A stretch of DNA of 64,000 nucleotides from DAOPJM01 sp964490325 (GTDB lineage Bacteria > Bacillota > Clostridia > Christensenellales > CAG-138), in the NCBI GenBank assembly GCA_964490325.1, contig CAZBBX010000006.1:6687-70686 (forward strand), read 5' to 3'. Under the pieces are notes generated by a model that did no database searches, was not told where the DNA came from, and was given only the letters and a program-made list of their open reading frames with translations. Numbering within the stretch: the first letter of the stretch is position 1; each line of letters begins with the position of its first letter. The translations under genes were made by a program, and so were the position numbers. Positions 9,126 to 17,500 of the stretch are shown here, piece by piece.

Positions 9126-9154
9126 TTGACAAGAGCGCTTCTTTGTAATAGATT
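9126..9154 (+). promoter_or_regulatory. Strong sigma-A promoter for the structured RNA
   Basis: TTGACA (9126-9131) and TAGATT (9149-9154) are separated by exactly 17 bases. The flanking 8975-9160 stretch is strikingly AT-rich for this genome. No coding region follows in this orientation, which points to an RNA gene. Confidence 0.7.
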
Positions 9155-9159
9155 ATTGC

Positions 9160-9325
9160 CTGTATCAATGTGACATACGTTCACATTCGATATGGGCAAG
9201 TTGTTCGGTGACACAGATCGAGAGTTACTCGTGCGTTATTCGGATTCACATGCGACCCTTGCGGGGGAAGACCCGCCCGGCCGCAAGCTTACCCAAAAGA
9301 AAGGAGCCGCTCGGCTCCTTTACTA
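9160..9325 (+). ncRNA. Probable stand-alone structured RNA, family not identified
   Basis: A good promoter ends at 9154 and a terminator hairpin lies at 9303-9318, with no plausible plus-strand gene between. Several stems can be read: TGTGA/TCACA at 9169-9185, a long-range pairing of GGGCAAGTT (about 9195) with AAGCTTACCC (about 9287), CGAG/CTCG around 9221, and CTTGCGG/CCGCAAG around 9257-9288 with a nested GGG/CCC. The length of about 165 nt would suit a 6S-like or other regulatory RNA. It has none of the riboswitch core motifs I know, and the downstream gene is on the opposite strand, so it is not an mRNA leader. Confidence 0.5.
9298..9325. terminator. Terminator shared by the structured RNA and the opposing lipoprotein gene
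   Basis: GGAGCC (9303-9308), loop GCTC and GGCTCC (9313-9318) lie between an A-rich tract and TTTACTATTTG. It can end the RNA on the plus strand and the lipoprotein message on the minus strand. Confidence 0.8.
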
Positions 9326-9339
9326 TTTGTCTTGCGCTG

Positions 9340-9945
9340 CTATTGCTTTATGAATACCTTGCTGTACAATTGCCCTTCGCGCAGCGCGTAGGTATGGGTG
9401 CGCGCAGAGCCGTCGAACGCCGTTCCCGTCAGATGCAGAAGGCAACCGTCACGCACATATTCGCCTGCCTCCTGCTCCGTTAAGGAGGAGAAACCCTCGC
9501 CGCCCACCGTATCCAAGGTATAGCTGCCATTGGCGAAAAACTGCAGCGTCGTCACGTAGGCGGCGGTGCCGTTTGCGTTCAAAGGAGTAAACTGCAGTCT
9601 TGCGTCAAAGCGATCGCCGTCGGGGATCGTTCCTTCCCAGTTTGCCAAGGAAGCGCTGCCAAACAGAACGCCATCCGCGTAGTACAGGGGCGAGCTTGTC
9701 ACGGAGCCTTCGGGCGTGAACAGCGCCACGCCGTTCGCCTCGTCAAAGACCACCGTTCCCTCGCTGCGCAGTTCCACGTTTCCGCCGCCTTGCCCCTCGT
9801 AATAGGCATATCGGTCGCCGCGGATCTCATAGTAGGGATGTACGCCGTAACTGCTCTTGTCTGTCCAAACATAACGCTCCGTGCAGCCCGACAGCAGCAT
9901 CAGACCAATGAGCAGCAGGCACCATAGATACCACTTTTTTCTCAT
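9340..9945 (-). CDS. Small lipoprotein of unknown function
   Basis: This 201-residue protein starts MRKKWYLWCLLLIGLMLLSG with cysteine next, a clear lipobox (LLSGC). The remainder is predicted beta-rich, with a pattern like ANGSYTLDTVGGEGFSSL, and shows no membrane helix. It should be tethered outside the cytoplasmic membrane. I do not recognise the domain, although several clostridial stress or wall-associated lipoproteins have this size and style. The ATG at 9945 has only a close GAGGG, so translation may be modest. It is divergent from the IclR operon and convergent with the structured RNA. Confidence 0.75.
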   Translation of the reverse strand: MRKKWYLWCLLLIGLMLLSGCTERYVWTDKSSYGVHPYYEIRGDRYAYYEGQGGGNVELRSEGTVVFDEANGVALFTPEGSVTSSPLYYADGVLFGSASLANWEGTIPDGDRFDARLQFTPLNANGTAAYVTTLQFFANGSYTLDTVGGEGFSSLTEQEAGEYVRDGCLLHLTGTAFDGSARTHTYALREGQLYSKVFIKQ

Positions 9946-10074
9946 ACCCTCAGTATAAAAAGAATTGGAAACGCTGTCAATCTTTGCAGGTACAGTAAAA
10001 CCGCTCTCGCAGCCCCTTCCTTCGCAGTCTACAGGATAAGTTGCAGAGAATTCCCACATGCCGAACGATATTGG

Positions 10075-10103
10075 TTGTAAATTTGGTCATGTACTGGTAT
10101 ACT
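10075..10103 (+). promoter_or_regulatory. Promoter of the IclR-ExbB-like operon
   Basis: TTGTAA (10075-10080) and TATACT (10098-10103) are 17 bases apart, about 65 bases before the IclR start. Confidence 0.55.
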
Positions 10104-10172
10104 GAAATCAGCATTATACTTTTGAATGAATAACGGCGAGGTGGAACAGCTTTGGAAGGGGAGAAGCGCAGC

Positions 10173-10934
10173 ATGAACGACAATTCGGTACAATCGGTCG
10201 TAAAGGCGTGTCAGCTGTTGGATATTCTTGCGGAAGCGGGACGGCCGCTTGCGCTGTATGAGCTGGCGCAGCGCACGGGCTGGGCAAAAAGCACGATCCA
10301 CGGCCTGCTGTCGGGTATGCGACCGAACGCCTTGATCGAGCAATCTCCCATCGATGGTAAGTACCGCCTTGGGATACGCCTGTTTGAGTACGGCAACGCG
10401 GTCTGCTCCACGCGGGAGCTGATCAGCGCGTCCGAACGGCAGCTGAGGCACATCGTGGAGCGCTGCGGCGAGTCCGTCACGCTTTCAACGCTTGATCGCG
10501 GCGAGGTGCTTATCTTGGATCACTTGGATTCGGACAGCAATTTTCGCATCGTGACGGAGACAGGTTCGCGCCTTCCCGCGTACTGCACGGCGCAGGGAAA
10601 GGCTCTGCTTGCGTACCGTTCGCCTTCGGAGTATCGCCGCATCCTTGAGGAAAAATTCACGCCCTACACCCCGCACACCATCCAAAGCCGCGAACAGATG
10701 GAGCGAGAGCTGACGCAGATACGCGAACAGGGCTATGCCATCGAAAACGGGGAGTTCCGTATCGGGCTACGGGGGGTGGCCGCGCCCATCTCCGGTGCGC
10801 AGGGGACCGCTATGTATGCCATCGGCGTGGTGGGCATGTTTCGGCGCATCGAATCCGACGAGTTTGCGGAGGCGATCGCGCTTGTCACGGAGGCGGCAAA
10901 GCAGATCGAGCAGAGCTTGGGGTATCGGGCATGA
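10173..10934 (+). CDS. IclR-family transcriptional regulator
   Basis: This 253-residue protein has an N-terminal winged helix-turn-helix (NSVQSVVKACQLLDILAEAG, then a recognition helix around GWAKSTIHGLLSGM) and a C-terminal IclR effector domain with the typical GKALLAY stretch. The family binds small metabolites and usually controls adjacent genes. It is the first gene of a six-gene run in which neighbouring genes overlap or nearly touch, so it probably autoregulates the binding-protein/ExbB cluster. The ATG at 10173 follows GAAGGGGAG; a TTG at 10152 is an in-frame alternative. Its stop overlaps the next start (ATGA). Confidence 0.9.
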   Translation: MNDNSVQSVVKACQLLDILAEAGRPLALYELAQRTGWAKSTIHGLLSGMRPNALIEQSPIDGKYRLGIRLFEYGNAVCSTRELISASERQLRHIVERCGESVTLSTLDRGEVLILDHLDSDSNFRIVTETGSRLPAYCTAQGKALLAYRSPSEYRRILEEKFTPYTPHTIQSREQMERELTQIREQGYAIENGEFRIGLRGVAAPISGAQGTAMYAIGVVGMFRRIESDEFAEAIALVTEAAKQIEQSLGYRA

Positions 10935-12016
10935 AACGCGTCCTGTTGTGGCTCATAGTTCTTTGCCTCCTTTTCGGTACAGCCTGCCAAGGGATCAGCG
11001 GCAGCAGTATAGAGGGCGAAACGATAAAATTCACGGATTCCTGCGGCAGGACGGTGGAGCTTCCCGCGACCATACAGAAGGTCGCGCCCAGCGGTTCCGT
11101 GGCGCAGATGATCCTCTATACGCTTGCCCCCGACGTGCTTGTGGGCTGGAGCAGCCTGCCCAACAGTTCACAGCTCAAATATTTTCCCCAAAAATACTGG
11201 TCGATGCCCACCTTCGGTCAGTTTTACGGCAGCAAGGCCAACCTCAACTTGGAGGCGCTGATGGATGCAAAGCCGCAGGTCATCATCGATCTTGGCGACA
11301 TGAAGGAGGGACATGCCGCTGACATGGACAGCATCCAAGACCAGACGGGCATACCGACCATCTTCATCGAGACGAGCTTTTACAATATTGCAAACGCGTA
11401 CCGCACGCTGGGCAAGCTGCTGAACTGCAGCGAACGCGCCGAGGAGCTTGCCTGCTACATCGAGGAGACGGTCAAAGACGCGGAACAGAGGGCGGCGCGC
11501 ATCCCCGAAGCGGAGCGCGTGACGGTCATGTACGGTTCGGGCGCAAGCGGGCTAAACTGCAATGCACGCGGCTCCACGCAGGCGGATGTGATCGAGCTGG
11601 TCGGCGCGGTGAACGCCATTGTGGTCGAATTTATCAGCAACAAGGGCGGCGGCAACACCATCTCCATGGAGCAGCTGATGGTCTTTGATCCGGATGTGAT
11701 CCTTTTGACCGCCGAAGCGCCCTTTGACGGCTTGGAAACGGATTCTCAGTGGCAGGGGCTTCGTGCCGTTCGCGAAGGGCGTTACTATCAGGTGCCGCAG
11801 CTGCCCTACTGCTGGCTGTCGAACCCGCCCTCCGTCAACCGCATCCTTGGCGTACGGTGGCTGGGCAATCTGCTGTACCCCGACCAATTCGATTACGACA
11901 TGTATGCGGAGGTCAAGCGCTTTTATCAGCTATTTTGGAACTACAGCTTAAGCGACGAGGAATGCACCGCGTTTTTGACGAACTCCACGCTCAAGCGGGA
12001 AGCGCAGGGGAGGTGA
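10931..12016 (+). CDS. FecB/BtuF-type substrate-binding lipoprotein
   Basis: This 361-residue protein has a lipoprotein signal (LCLLFGTAC) and the class III binding-protein fold: the opening TDSCGRTVELPATIQKV, then a lobe ending in LEALMDAKPQVIID, and a C-terminal lobe with FDPDVILLTAEAP. Known relatives bind ferric siderophores, haem, cobalamin or other metal complexes outside the membrane and feed an ABC permease. No permease or ATPase for it is present here. Instead it is cotranscribed with a channel of the ExbB family and surface proteins. The ligand is inferred to be a metal chelate, but that is not proven. It overlaps the IclR stop and the next start by 4 bases each. Confidence 0.85.
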   Translation: MKRVLLWLIVLCLLFGTACQGISGSSIEGETIKFTDSCGRTVELPATIQKVAPSGSVAQMILYTLAPDVLVGWSSLPNSSQLKYFPQKYWSMPTFGQFYGSKANLNLEALMDAKPQVIIDLGDMKEGHAADMDSIQDQTGIPTIFIETSFYNIANAYRTLGKLLNCSERAEELACYIEETVKDAEQRAARIPEAERVTVMYGSGASGLNCNARGSTQADVIELVGAVNAIVVEFISNKGGGNTISMEQLMVFDPDVILLTAEAPFDGLETDSQWQGLRAVREGRYYQVPQLPYCWLSNPPSVNRILGVRWLGNLLYPDQFDYDMYAEVKRFYQLFWNYSLSDEECTAFLTNSTLKREAQGR

Positions 12017-13569
12017 GCGCGATCAATAAAAGCTTTGCAGCAAAGATCATCCTTGCCGTGCTGTGCATCGCGCTGCTTGTTCCGTTGTGCGGGCTTGCGG
12101 CAGGGTATGCTTCCGATACGCTGACGATCTATGTGGGCTACATGGGCGGAACGATGTACGAAAAGGCGGTGTTCACTTGGCAGGAGCTGTATGATACCTA
12201 CGGCACCGTGAAGGAGACCTATGCCTATCAAAATGGTTCGCGCTTGGTAGTGGACTGGGCGGAAGGCGTCTATCTGGAGGATCTGATGGACTGGGCAGGC
12301 GTTGATATAAGCAGCGTGACCAAGTTCTCCTTCTACACGGGTGACGATTATAACCTCGATTTCAGCAGGGGCAGTCTTTTAGGCGAACGCTACTTCTTCC
12401 CGAATCTTCTCAACGCCACCCTCAAGGAGAACGGCGACCTGCTCCTTCCCGACGATGCGGAGGCGCTGCGCTACAGCCGCAAGACCATGCTTTCGATCTG
12501 GGACAACTGGCAATGGTTTGACGCGGGACAGATCGACAGCAGCGTGGATCTTAGCCAGGATTCGCCCTTTTATGTCAGCAGCGGGGACAACCGTTTTCGC
12601 CTCCTTTTTGGGCAGACCAACGCGGCGGAGGCCAACACCAATAAATCGCGCAAGTTCATCAACAGCGTGTACTGCGTCCTGTCGGGCAGTCCGCAGTTCG
12701 ACGTAGCGGACAATTTGGACTGCGTGGTGGGCAGCGACTACACGATCAGCGTCAGCATCAGCGTGGCTGATGAGGCCATATCCGTGGACGAGTATCGCGG
12801 CAAGCTGAGCTTTTCCTCCTCCGATCCGAGCGTCCTGACGGTCGATGCGGCAGGAAAGATCACAGCTCTTTCGGAGGGCAGCGCGACCGTCACCGTGACC
12901 TTGGGCAGCGAAGTCAAGACCATCTTCATCACGGTCGGCGCAGCGGAAAGCCCCACGCCCTCCCAAACGGCCTCGACAACGCCGGCGGCTTCGGGCAATG
13001 CAACGGGCAGTCCCGCGGCAGGCGATGCAACGGGCAGCCCTTCATCGGGCGGCGCGACCGCTACAGCCGCCGCAAGCGCGGGCAGCACGGCGGCGGGCAG
13101 CACGGCGTCAGCCAAGGCGACAGCTAAGGCGACCGCCAAAGCGACCGCAAAGGCGACCGCCAAACCCACGGCCACGCCCGCAGCAGCGGCAACTTCGACG
13201 CCCTTTGAGGAAGCCCCCCTGACGCAGGCGCCTTTGACGCAGGCGCCCGAGGCGGAGAAGGTCACCGAGGAGCCCACGATCGCGCCCACGACAGCGCCGC
13301 AGCAGCTCTATGTACTGGACGCAAAGGTGGCGGAGAGCATCTTTTCCGCCAAGTCGCAGCATGTTTCGGATTCAAACAGTGTGCAAAACGAGCGCGAGGA
13401 AGCCATGCGTGAGGACGCCGAACAGCTCAAATTGGAGCAGTCGGACGGGAAGGCGACGCTGTACGCCGGCATAGGCGCGGGCGTCCTGCTGCTGCTTGGC
13501 GCGGGCTTTGGCTTTATGCGCCGAAAGTATCTCAAAGAGGGAGTTGTGTTTCAATGGAAAATCAAATGA
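12013..13569 (+). CDS. Secreted membrane-anchored protein: SUOX-like and BIG2 domains, low-complexity stalk, C-terminal helix
   Basis: This 518-residue protein starts with GTG inside the GTGA overlap with the binding protein. Residues 1-31 form a signal peptide. Residues 35-205 resemble the molybdopterin-oxidoreductase (SUOX) fold seen in other secreted clostridial proteins, with the pattern EGVYLEDLMDWAGVDISS. Residues 225-312 are a BIG2-type immunoglobulin domain, including ITALSEGSATVTVT. A stalk of about 140 residues follows, rich in Ala, Thr, Ser and Lys with short KAT repeats. A membrane helix near residues 480-500 and a basic tail close the protein. It should project from the membrane. 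Its position directly before the ExbB-like gene suggests that it is the part acted on by the channel. Confidence 0.8.
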   Translation: MSAINKSFAAKIILAVLCIALLVPLCGLAAGYASDTLTIYVGYMGGTMYEKAVFTWQELYDTYGTVKETYAYQNGSRLVVDWAEGVYLEDLMDWAGVDISSVTKFSFYTGDDYNLDFSRGSLLGERYFFPNLLNATLKENGDLLLPDDAEALRYSRKTMLSIWDNWQWFDAGQIDSSVDLSQDSPFYVSSGDNRFRLLFGQTNAAEANTNKSRKFINSVYCVLSGSPQFDVADNLDCVVGSDYTISVSISVADEAISVDEYRGKLSFSSSDPSVLTVDAAGKITALSEGSATVTVTLGSEVKTIFITVGAAESPTPSQTASTTPAASGNATGSPAAGDATGSPSSGGATATAAASAGSTAAGSTASAKATAKATAKATAKATAKPTATPAAAATSTPFEEAPLTQAPLTQAPEAEKVTEEPTIAPTTAPQQLYVLDAKVAESIFSAKSQHVSDSNSVQNEREEAMREDAEQLKLEQSDGKATLYAGIGAGVLLLLGAGFGFMRRKYLKEGVVFQWKIK

Positions 13570-14201
13570 ATGCCGCAGAGAGCACCCTGCGTGCGGTAGC
13601 GGAGGCAATGCGGATCCCCGTTCTTGTCATCCTGATCGCGTTGATGGCGGTCTCGCTGCTGCTGCTGGGCTGGCTCATCTATGAAGCGATCGCCGAGCGG
13701 CGCAAGCTCAAGGCGGACCTCTGCGGGCTGATCGAAAAGCTGCGCGCAGGGGAGGAAACGCCCAAACGCAGCATCGGTGCAAGCGGCCTGCTGATCCGTC
13801 AAAAGCGCGCGCTCATCACGGTGCTGGCGCATCCCGAGTTCGACCCGACCATGCGGGAAGCGCTTGCGGCAAGGCTCATCACCGAGGAGCGGACGCGCTA
13901 CAAGCGCATCATCGCCATATCGGACATGATCGTGCGCTTAGGCCCCGTGTTCGGCTTGCTTGGCACCCTCATACCCTTGGGACCCGGCGTCATAGCATTG
14001 GCACAGGGCGACACCTTCACGCTTTCCAGCTCCCTGTTGACCGCCTTTGACACGACGGTGGCGGGTCTTTTGTGCGCGGCGCTCTGCGCGGTCATCTCGG
14101 CGGTACGACGCGGGTGGTACGACAACTACATGAGCATCTTGGAGACGCTGATGGAATGCGTCTGCGACTTGGAGGAGCACGGGCATGAGCAGATTCAGTG
14201 A
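13554..14201 (+). CDS. MotA/TolQ/ExbB-family proton channel subunit
   Basis: This 215-residue protein has three predicted membrane helices: residues about 22-46, about 125-148 (GPVFGLLGTLIPLGPGV) and about 158-185 (SSLLTAFDTTVAGLLCAAL). The last two form the family signature, and the long cytoplasmic loop after the first helix is also typical of TolQ/ExbB. Family members use the proton or sodium gradient to drive movement of a partner (ExbD, TolR, MotB). The next gene encodes a protein with an ExbD-like membrane segment. The gene overlaps the preceding surface-protein gene by 16 bases and the following one by 17 bases, so balanced production is likely. Confidence 0.9.
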   Translation: MENQMNAAESTLRAVAEAMRIPVLVILIALMAVSLLLLGWLIYEAIAERRKLKADLCGLIEKLRAGEETPKRSIGASGLLIRQKRALITVLAHPEFDPTMREALAARLITEERTRYKRIIAISDMIVRLGPVFGLLGTLIPLGPGVIALAQGDTFTLSSSLLTAFDTTVAGLLCAALCAVISAVRRGWYDNYMSILETLMECVCDLEEHGHEQIQ

Positions 14202-14517
14202 GCGCAAATTCTCCGCACCGACGGAGGAGGCCCCGCCCAATCCCATGGACGGCGTTGCCAACATGGCGGACTGTATGCTGGTGCTGGCTGTAGGCATCAT
14301 GCTGGCGCTGGTCATCCACTGGGAGGTGGACATCGGCGGCAGCGGCATGACCACGGACGGCGTGGGGGCAAACGAGAGCGCCATCCCCGCCGAGCTGGAG
14401 CCGCAAAAGGACGAGAACGACACGAATACAGGCGAGGGGGAGTGGCAGGATCTGGGCAGCGGCCGCGTTTACTACGACCCCGCGACCGAGCAGTATTATG
14501 TGATACCGGAGGAGTAG
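14185..14517 (+). CDS. DUF2149-type, ExbD-like single-helix protein
   Basis: This 110-residue protein matches my memory of DUF2149 (COG4744), known mainly from methanogens next to MotA/TolQ/ExbB genes. It has one membrane helix. The stretch from D29 (DCMLVLAVGIMLALVI) lines up by eye with the ExbD/TolR segment D-x-MLVL, whose aspartate carries the transported proton. The N-terminus (NPMDGVANMAD) is the DUF2149 hallmark. The region after the helix is short, acidic and ends GRVYYDPATEQYYVIPEE. I infer that it is the ExbD counterpart of the preceding channel subunit. It overlaps that gene by 17 bases. Confidence 0.8.
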   Translation: MSRFSERKFSAPTEEAPPNPMDGVANMADCMLVLAVGIMLALVIHWEVDIGGSGMTTDGVGANESAIPAELEPQKDENDTNTGEGEWQDLGSGRVYYDPATEQYYVIPEE

Positions 14518-14520
14518 AAG

Positions 14521-17500
14521 ATGCTGAGTGGCAAGCGTATCCTTGGCGCTTTTTTGGCGCTTATCCTGCTGTTTCCCGCTTGGCTGCAGACGGACAGCTT
14601 GGCGGAGCCCCTCGTTTGGGACGGATCGGTGGACATTAGCTGGTATGCAGAGGGGGAGACCGCCTTCACCCTGACTACGCCCGCGCAGCTTGCAGGTCTT
14701 GCGGCTTTGGTCAACGGCAGAACGGATGAAAAAGTGACCAAGGGCAGGATCACGGGGGATGCGTCGCTCCTTGTCAGCTACAGCCACGAGGGCACGGAGC
14801 TTACGGGCAGCGGCGGCGGCAACACGTCGGATACGACCTATATGAGCGCCATCGACTTTGCAGGCGTGACCATTTCCCTTGGCGCGGATATGGACATGGG
14901 CGGCGTGTACGACACAGAAAATAAGACGTGGAGCGGGCCGAACTGGACGCCCATCGGCGGCAAGTACCCCTTGGACACGACGACAAGCGGCGACTGCCTG
15001 CTGCTGGATACGCGCTTCAACGGCGTTTTGGACGGACAGGGACATACGATCACGAACCTGTACTGCGACCGTTACACTGCAAAGGGCTTTGCATACAGCC
15101 AATGCGTTGGGCTTGTGGGCTATCTTGGCAGCGATGAATATTTTGTTCGCGATGAGTACGACCGCGGCGATGCGTTTGATTACGATGGGTATGCCGCAAA
15201 GGAGAAGGCCATCTTTGACGCGGGCTGGGTGCCCGCCGTGCGCAATCTGGTCGTAACGGGCTATGTCTATGCGCGCCGCATGGTGGGCGGCGTGGTCGGA
15301 CGCTGCGGCGATGCGGCAAACGGCGTTGCCGTGGAATGCTGCGCCAACTTTTGCTCCGTCTATAACACGGACAGCAAGGGCGTGGGCGGCGTGGTCGGCA
15401 GCGGCTGGACGGAGGGCGGCGTCATCCGCAACTGCTACAACGCGGGACATGTGGAAACCACCTATACCTGCCCGATGGGCGGCATTTCGGGCAGCAATTC
15501 CATGGACATATACAACTGCTATAACATCGGTTCGATCGATTCCAACGGAAATGACCGCGACAGGGGCATAGGCAGCCACAACAGCGGCGTGTACACCGTA
15601 GACAACTGTCATTGGCTGACGGGCTCCGCTTCCGAGGGATACTATACGGGAGGCAACGGCTACATCAGCGTCAACGTGACCGAGCAGACGGCGGCGTATC
15701 TGCGCTCGGACGCCTTCCTTGCCGAACTGAACGCCGACGGAGCCGTCTTTGTCAAGGATACCGACGGCCTAAACGACGGCTATCCCATCCTGTACTTTCA
15801 AGCAAAGGATTACGACCCGACAATAAGCTACCTTGTCAGCTTGGAACAGCCGACCGAGGGCGGTACGATCGGCTCCAGTCAAACGGGCTTAACACCCTGC
15901 GGCGCTTCCCTGACCTTCAGCGCCGTGCCTGACACGGGTTGGGCGTTGGACTGCTATCTTGTCAACGGCGTCGAGATCGTCGGCGACCATTGGACGCTCA
16001 TGGACAACGTCACTGTCAGCGCACGCTTCTACCGCCTGCGCGAGGTAACGATCCATATTCCAAGCTCCACAGCGTACAGCGTAAGCGTCACAAAGGACGG
16101 GCAGATCTACAAGGACGGCGCCTTGTGCGCCGTGAAGAATTATCCCGTCTCAGACGGCGACACGCTCATTCAACGCGATATGCTGACCATCACGGCAGCG
16201 CTCAACGAGGGCGCAGAGCCTTCCGACGAGGCGTTGGAATACACAGGCGCATTTAGCGTCACGGCGGAGAACACCGAAAACATGATGGTCACGGGGGAGG
16301 GGGACGTACTTGTTGCGATCACGCCCCTTACCCAAAAGAAAAGCTGGGACACGCTTGCGGACACGACTTGGTATGTCCCCGAAGCGAACGACTATTGCAT
16401 CGGCAGCGCCGCAGAGCTTGCGGGACTTGCCGTCCTTGTGAGCGGAGGCGTAAGCTTCGCAGGCAAGACGATCTACCTGACAAACGACGTGGATCTTACC
16501 AACACGGACGGGACGAGCGCCGTGCGCTATTTTTCCCGCATCGGCAGCGACAACGCGCACGCCTTTATGGGCGTCTTTGACGGCTGCGGCCACAGTATCT
16601 ATCATATGAACGGCCTGTGCAAGTACAGCTACGGCGGTCTGTTCGGCTATGCAAAGGACGCAGTCATCCGCAGTCTGGCGGTCGAGGGTGCGTATACGGG
16701 TCTGGCAAGCGCCACAGGCGGGATCGTGGGCACGGCGGAAAACTGCAGCCTTCTCGACTGCACGAGCAGGGTCACCTTGACGGGCACGAGTACGGTGGGC
16801 GGCGTTGTGGGCAGCGTCAAAGGTACAAGCACGGTAAAGCGCTGTGTGAACGCGGGAACGGTCACGGCGTCGTCCTCCTATGTAGGCGGCGTCGCGGGTG
16901 AAGCGGCGGATACCGCAAGCCTCTGTGACTGCTCCAACACAGCGTCCGTCACGGCCACGCATACCGTAGGCGGCGTTGTGGGGCGCGTGTCGGGTACGGG
17001 AGAGATCAAGCGCTGTGAGAACACGGGGACGGTCACGGCGACCTTCTCTAACGCGGCAAACAGCTTTGCCGCAGGCGGGCTTATAGGCGTCGTAACGGGA
17101 GCCGCCACGGTGGACGAATGCTTAAATACGGCGGCTGTCACAAGCCTTGCTACGGCTGCGGGCGGCCTTGTGGGGCGCATCGGCAACAAGGACGCAAAGC
17201 TTAAAAACGCCTATAATCTTGGCGATGTTACGAATACTTCCCCCTCCGCAAACGCTGCGGCAGGCGGCTTGGTGGGCGTGCAGATCGGCAGCGCCGCGGT
17301 CGAAAACTGCTATAACGCGGGTACGATCCGCAGCACGAACGGCTCTCAAAAGGCGTGCTTCGGCATGGTGACGAGCACGGCAAACTGTAGTAACTGCTAC
17401 TACTTGGATACGAGCGGTTCTGTGGATACGGCGGCAGCGGCGGTCACACGGGCGCAGCTCAAGGCGCTTGCTTCCTCGCTGGGAGACAGCTATGCCGCAG

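Noticed and set aside
9169..9185. TGTGA-N7-TCACA resembling a CRP site
   Set aside because: The spacing is 7 rather than 6, it lies downstream of the promoter, and Clostridia usually lack this CRP site. An RNA stem is more likely.
9208..9483. A 91-codon plus-strand frame after the strong promoter at 9126
   Set aside because: It runs through the terminator at 9303 and into the antisense of a lipoprotein gene, and it lacks a ribosome site. A structured RNA explains the promoter better.
13080..13180. Short tandem repeats as a possible CRISPR-like array
   Set aside because: They are in-frame KAT codon repeats of a low-complexity protein stalk, without spacers.
14092..15612. A 506-codon minus-strand open frame opposite the start of the giant surface protein
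   Set aside because: It crosses two genes on the other strand and is rich in Ala, His and Arg, as expected from antisense of GC-rich coding DNA.
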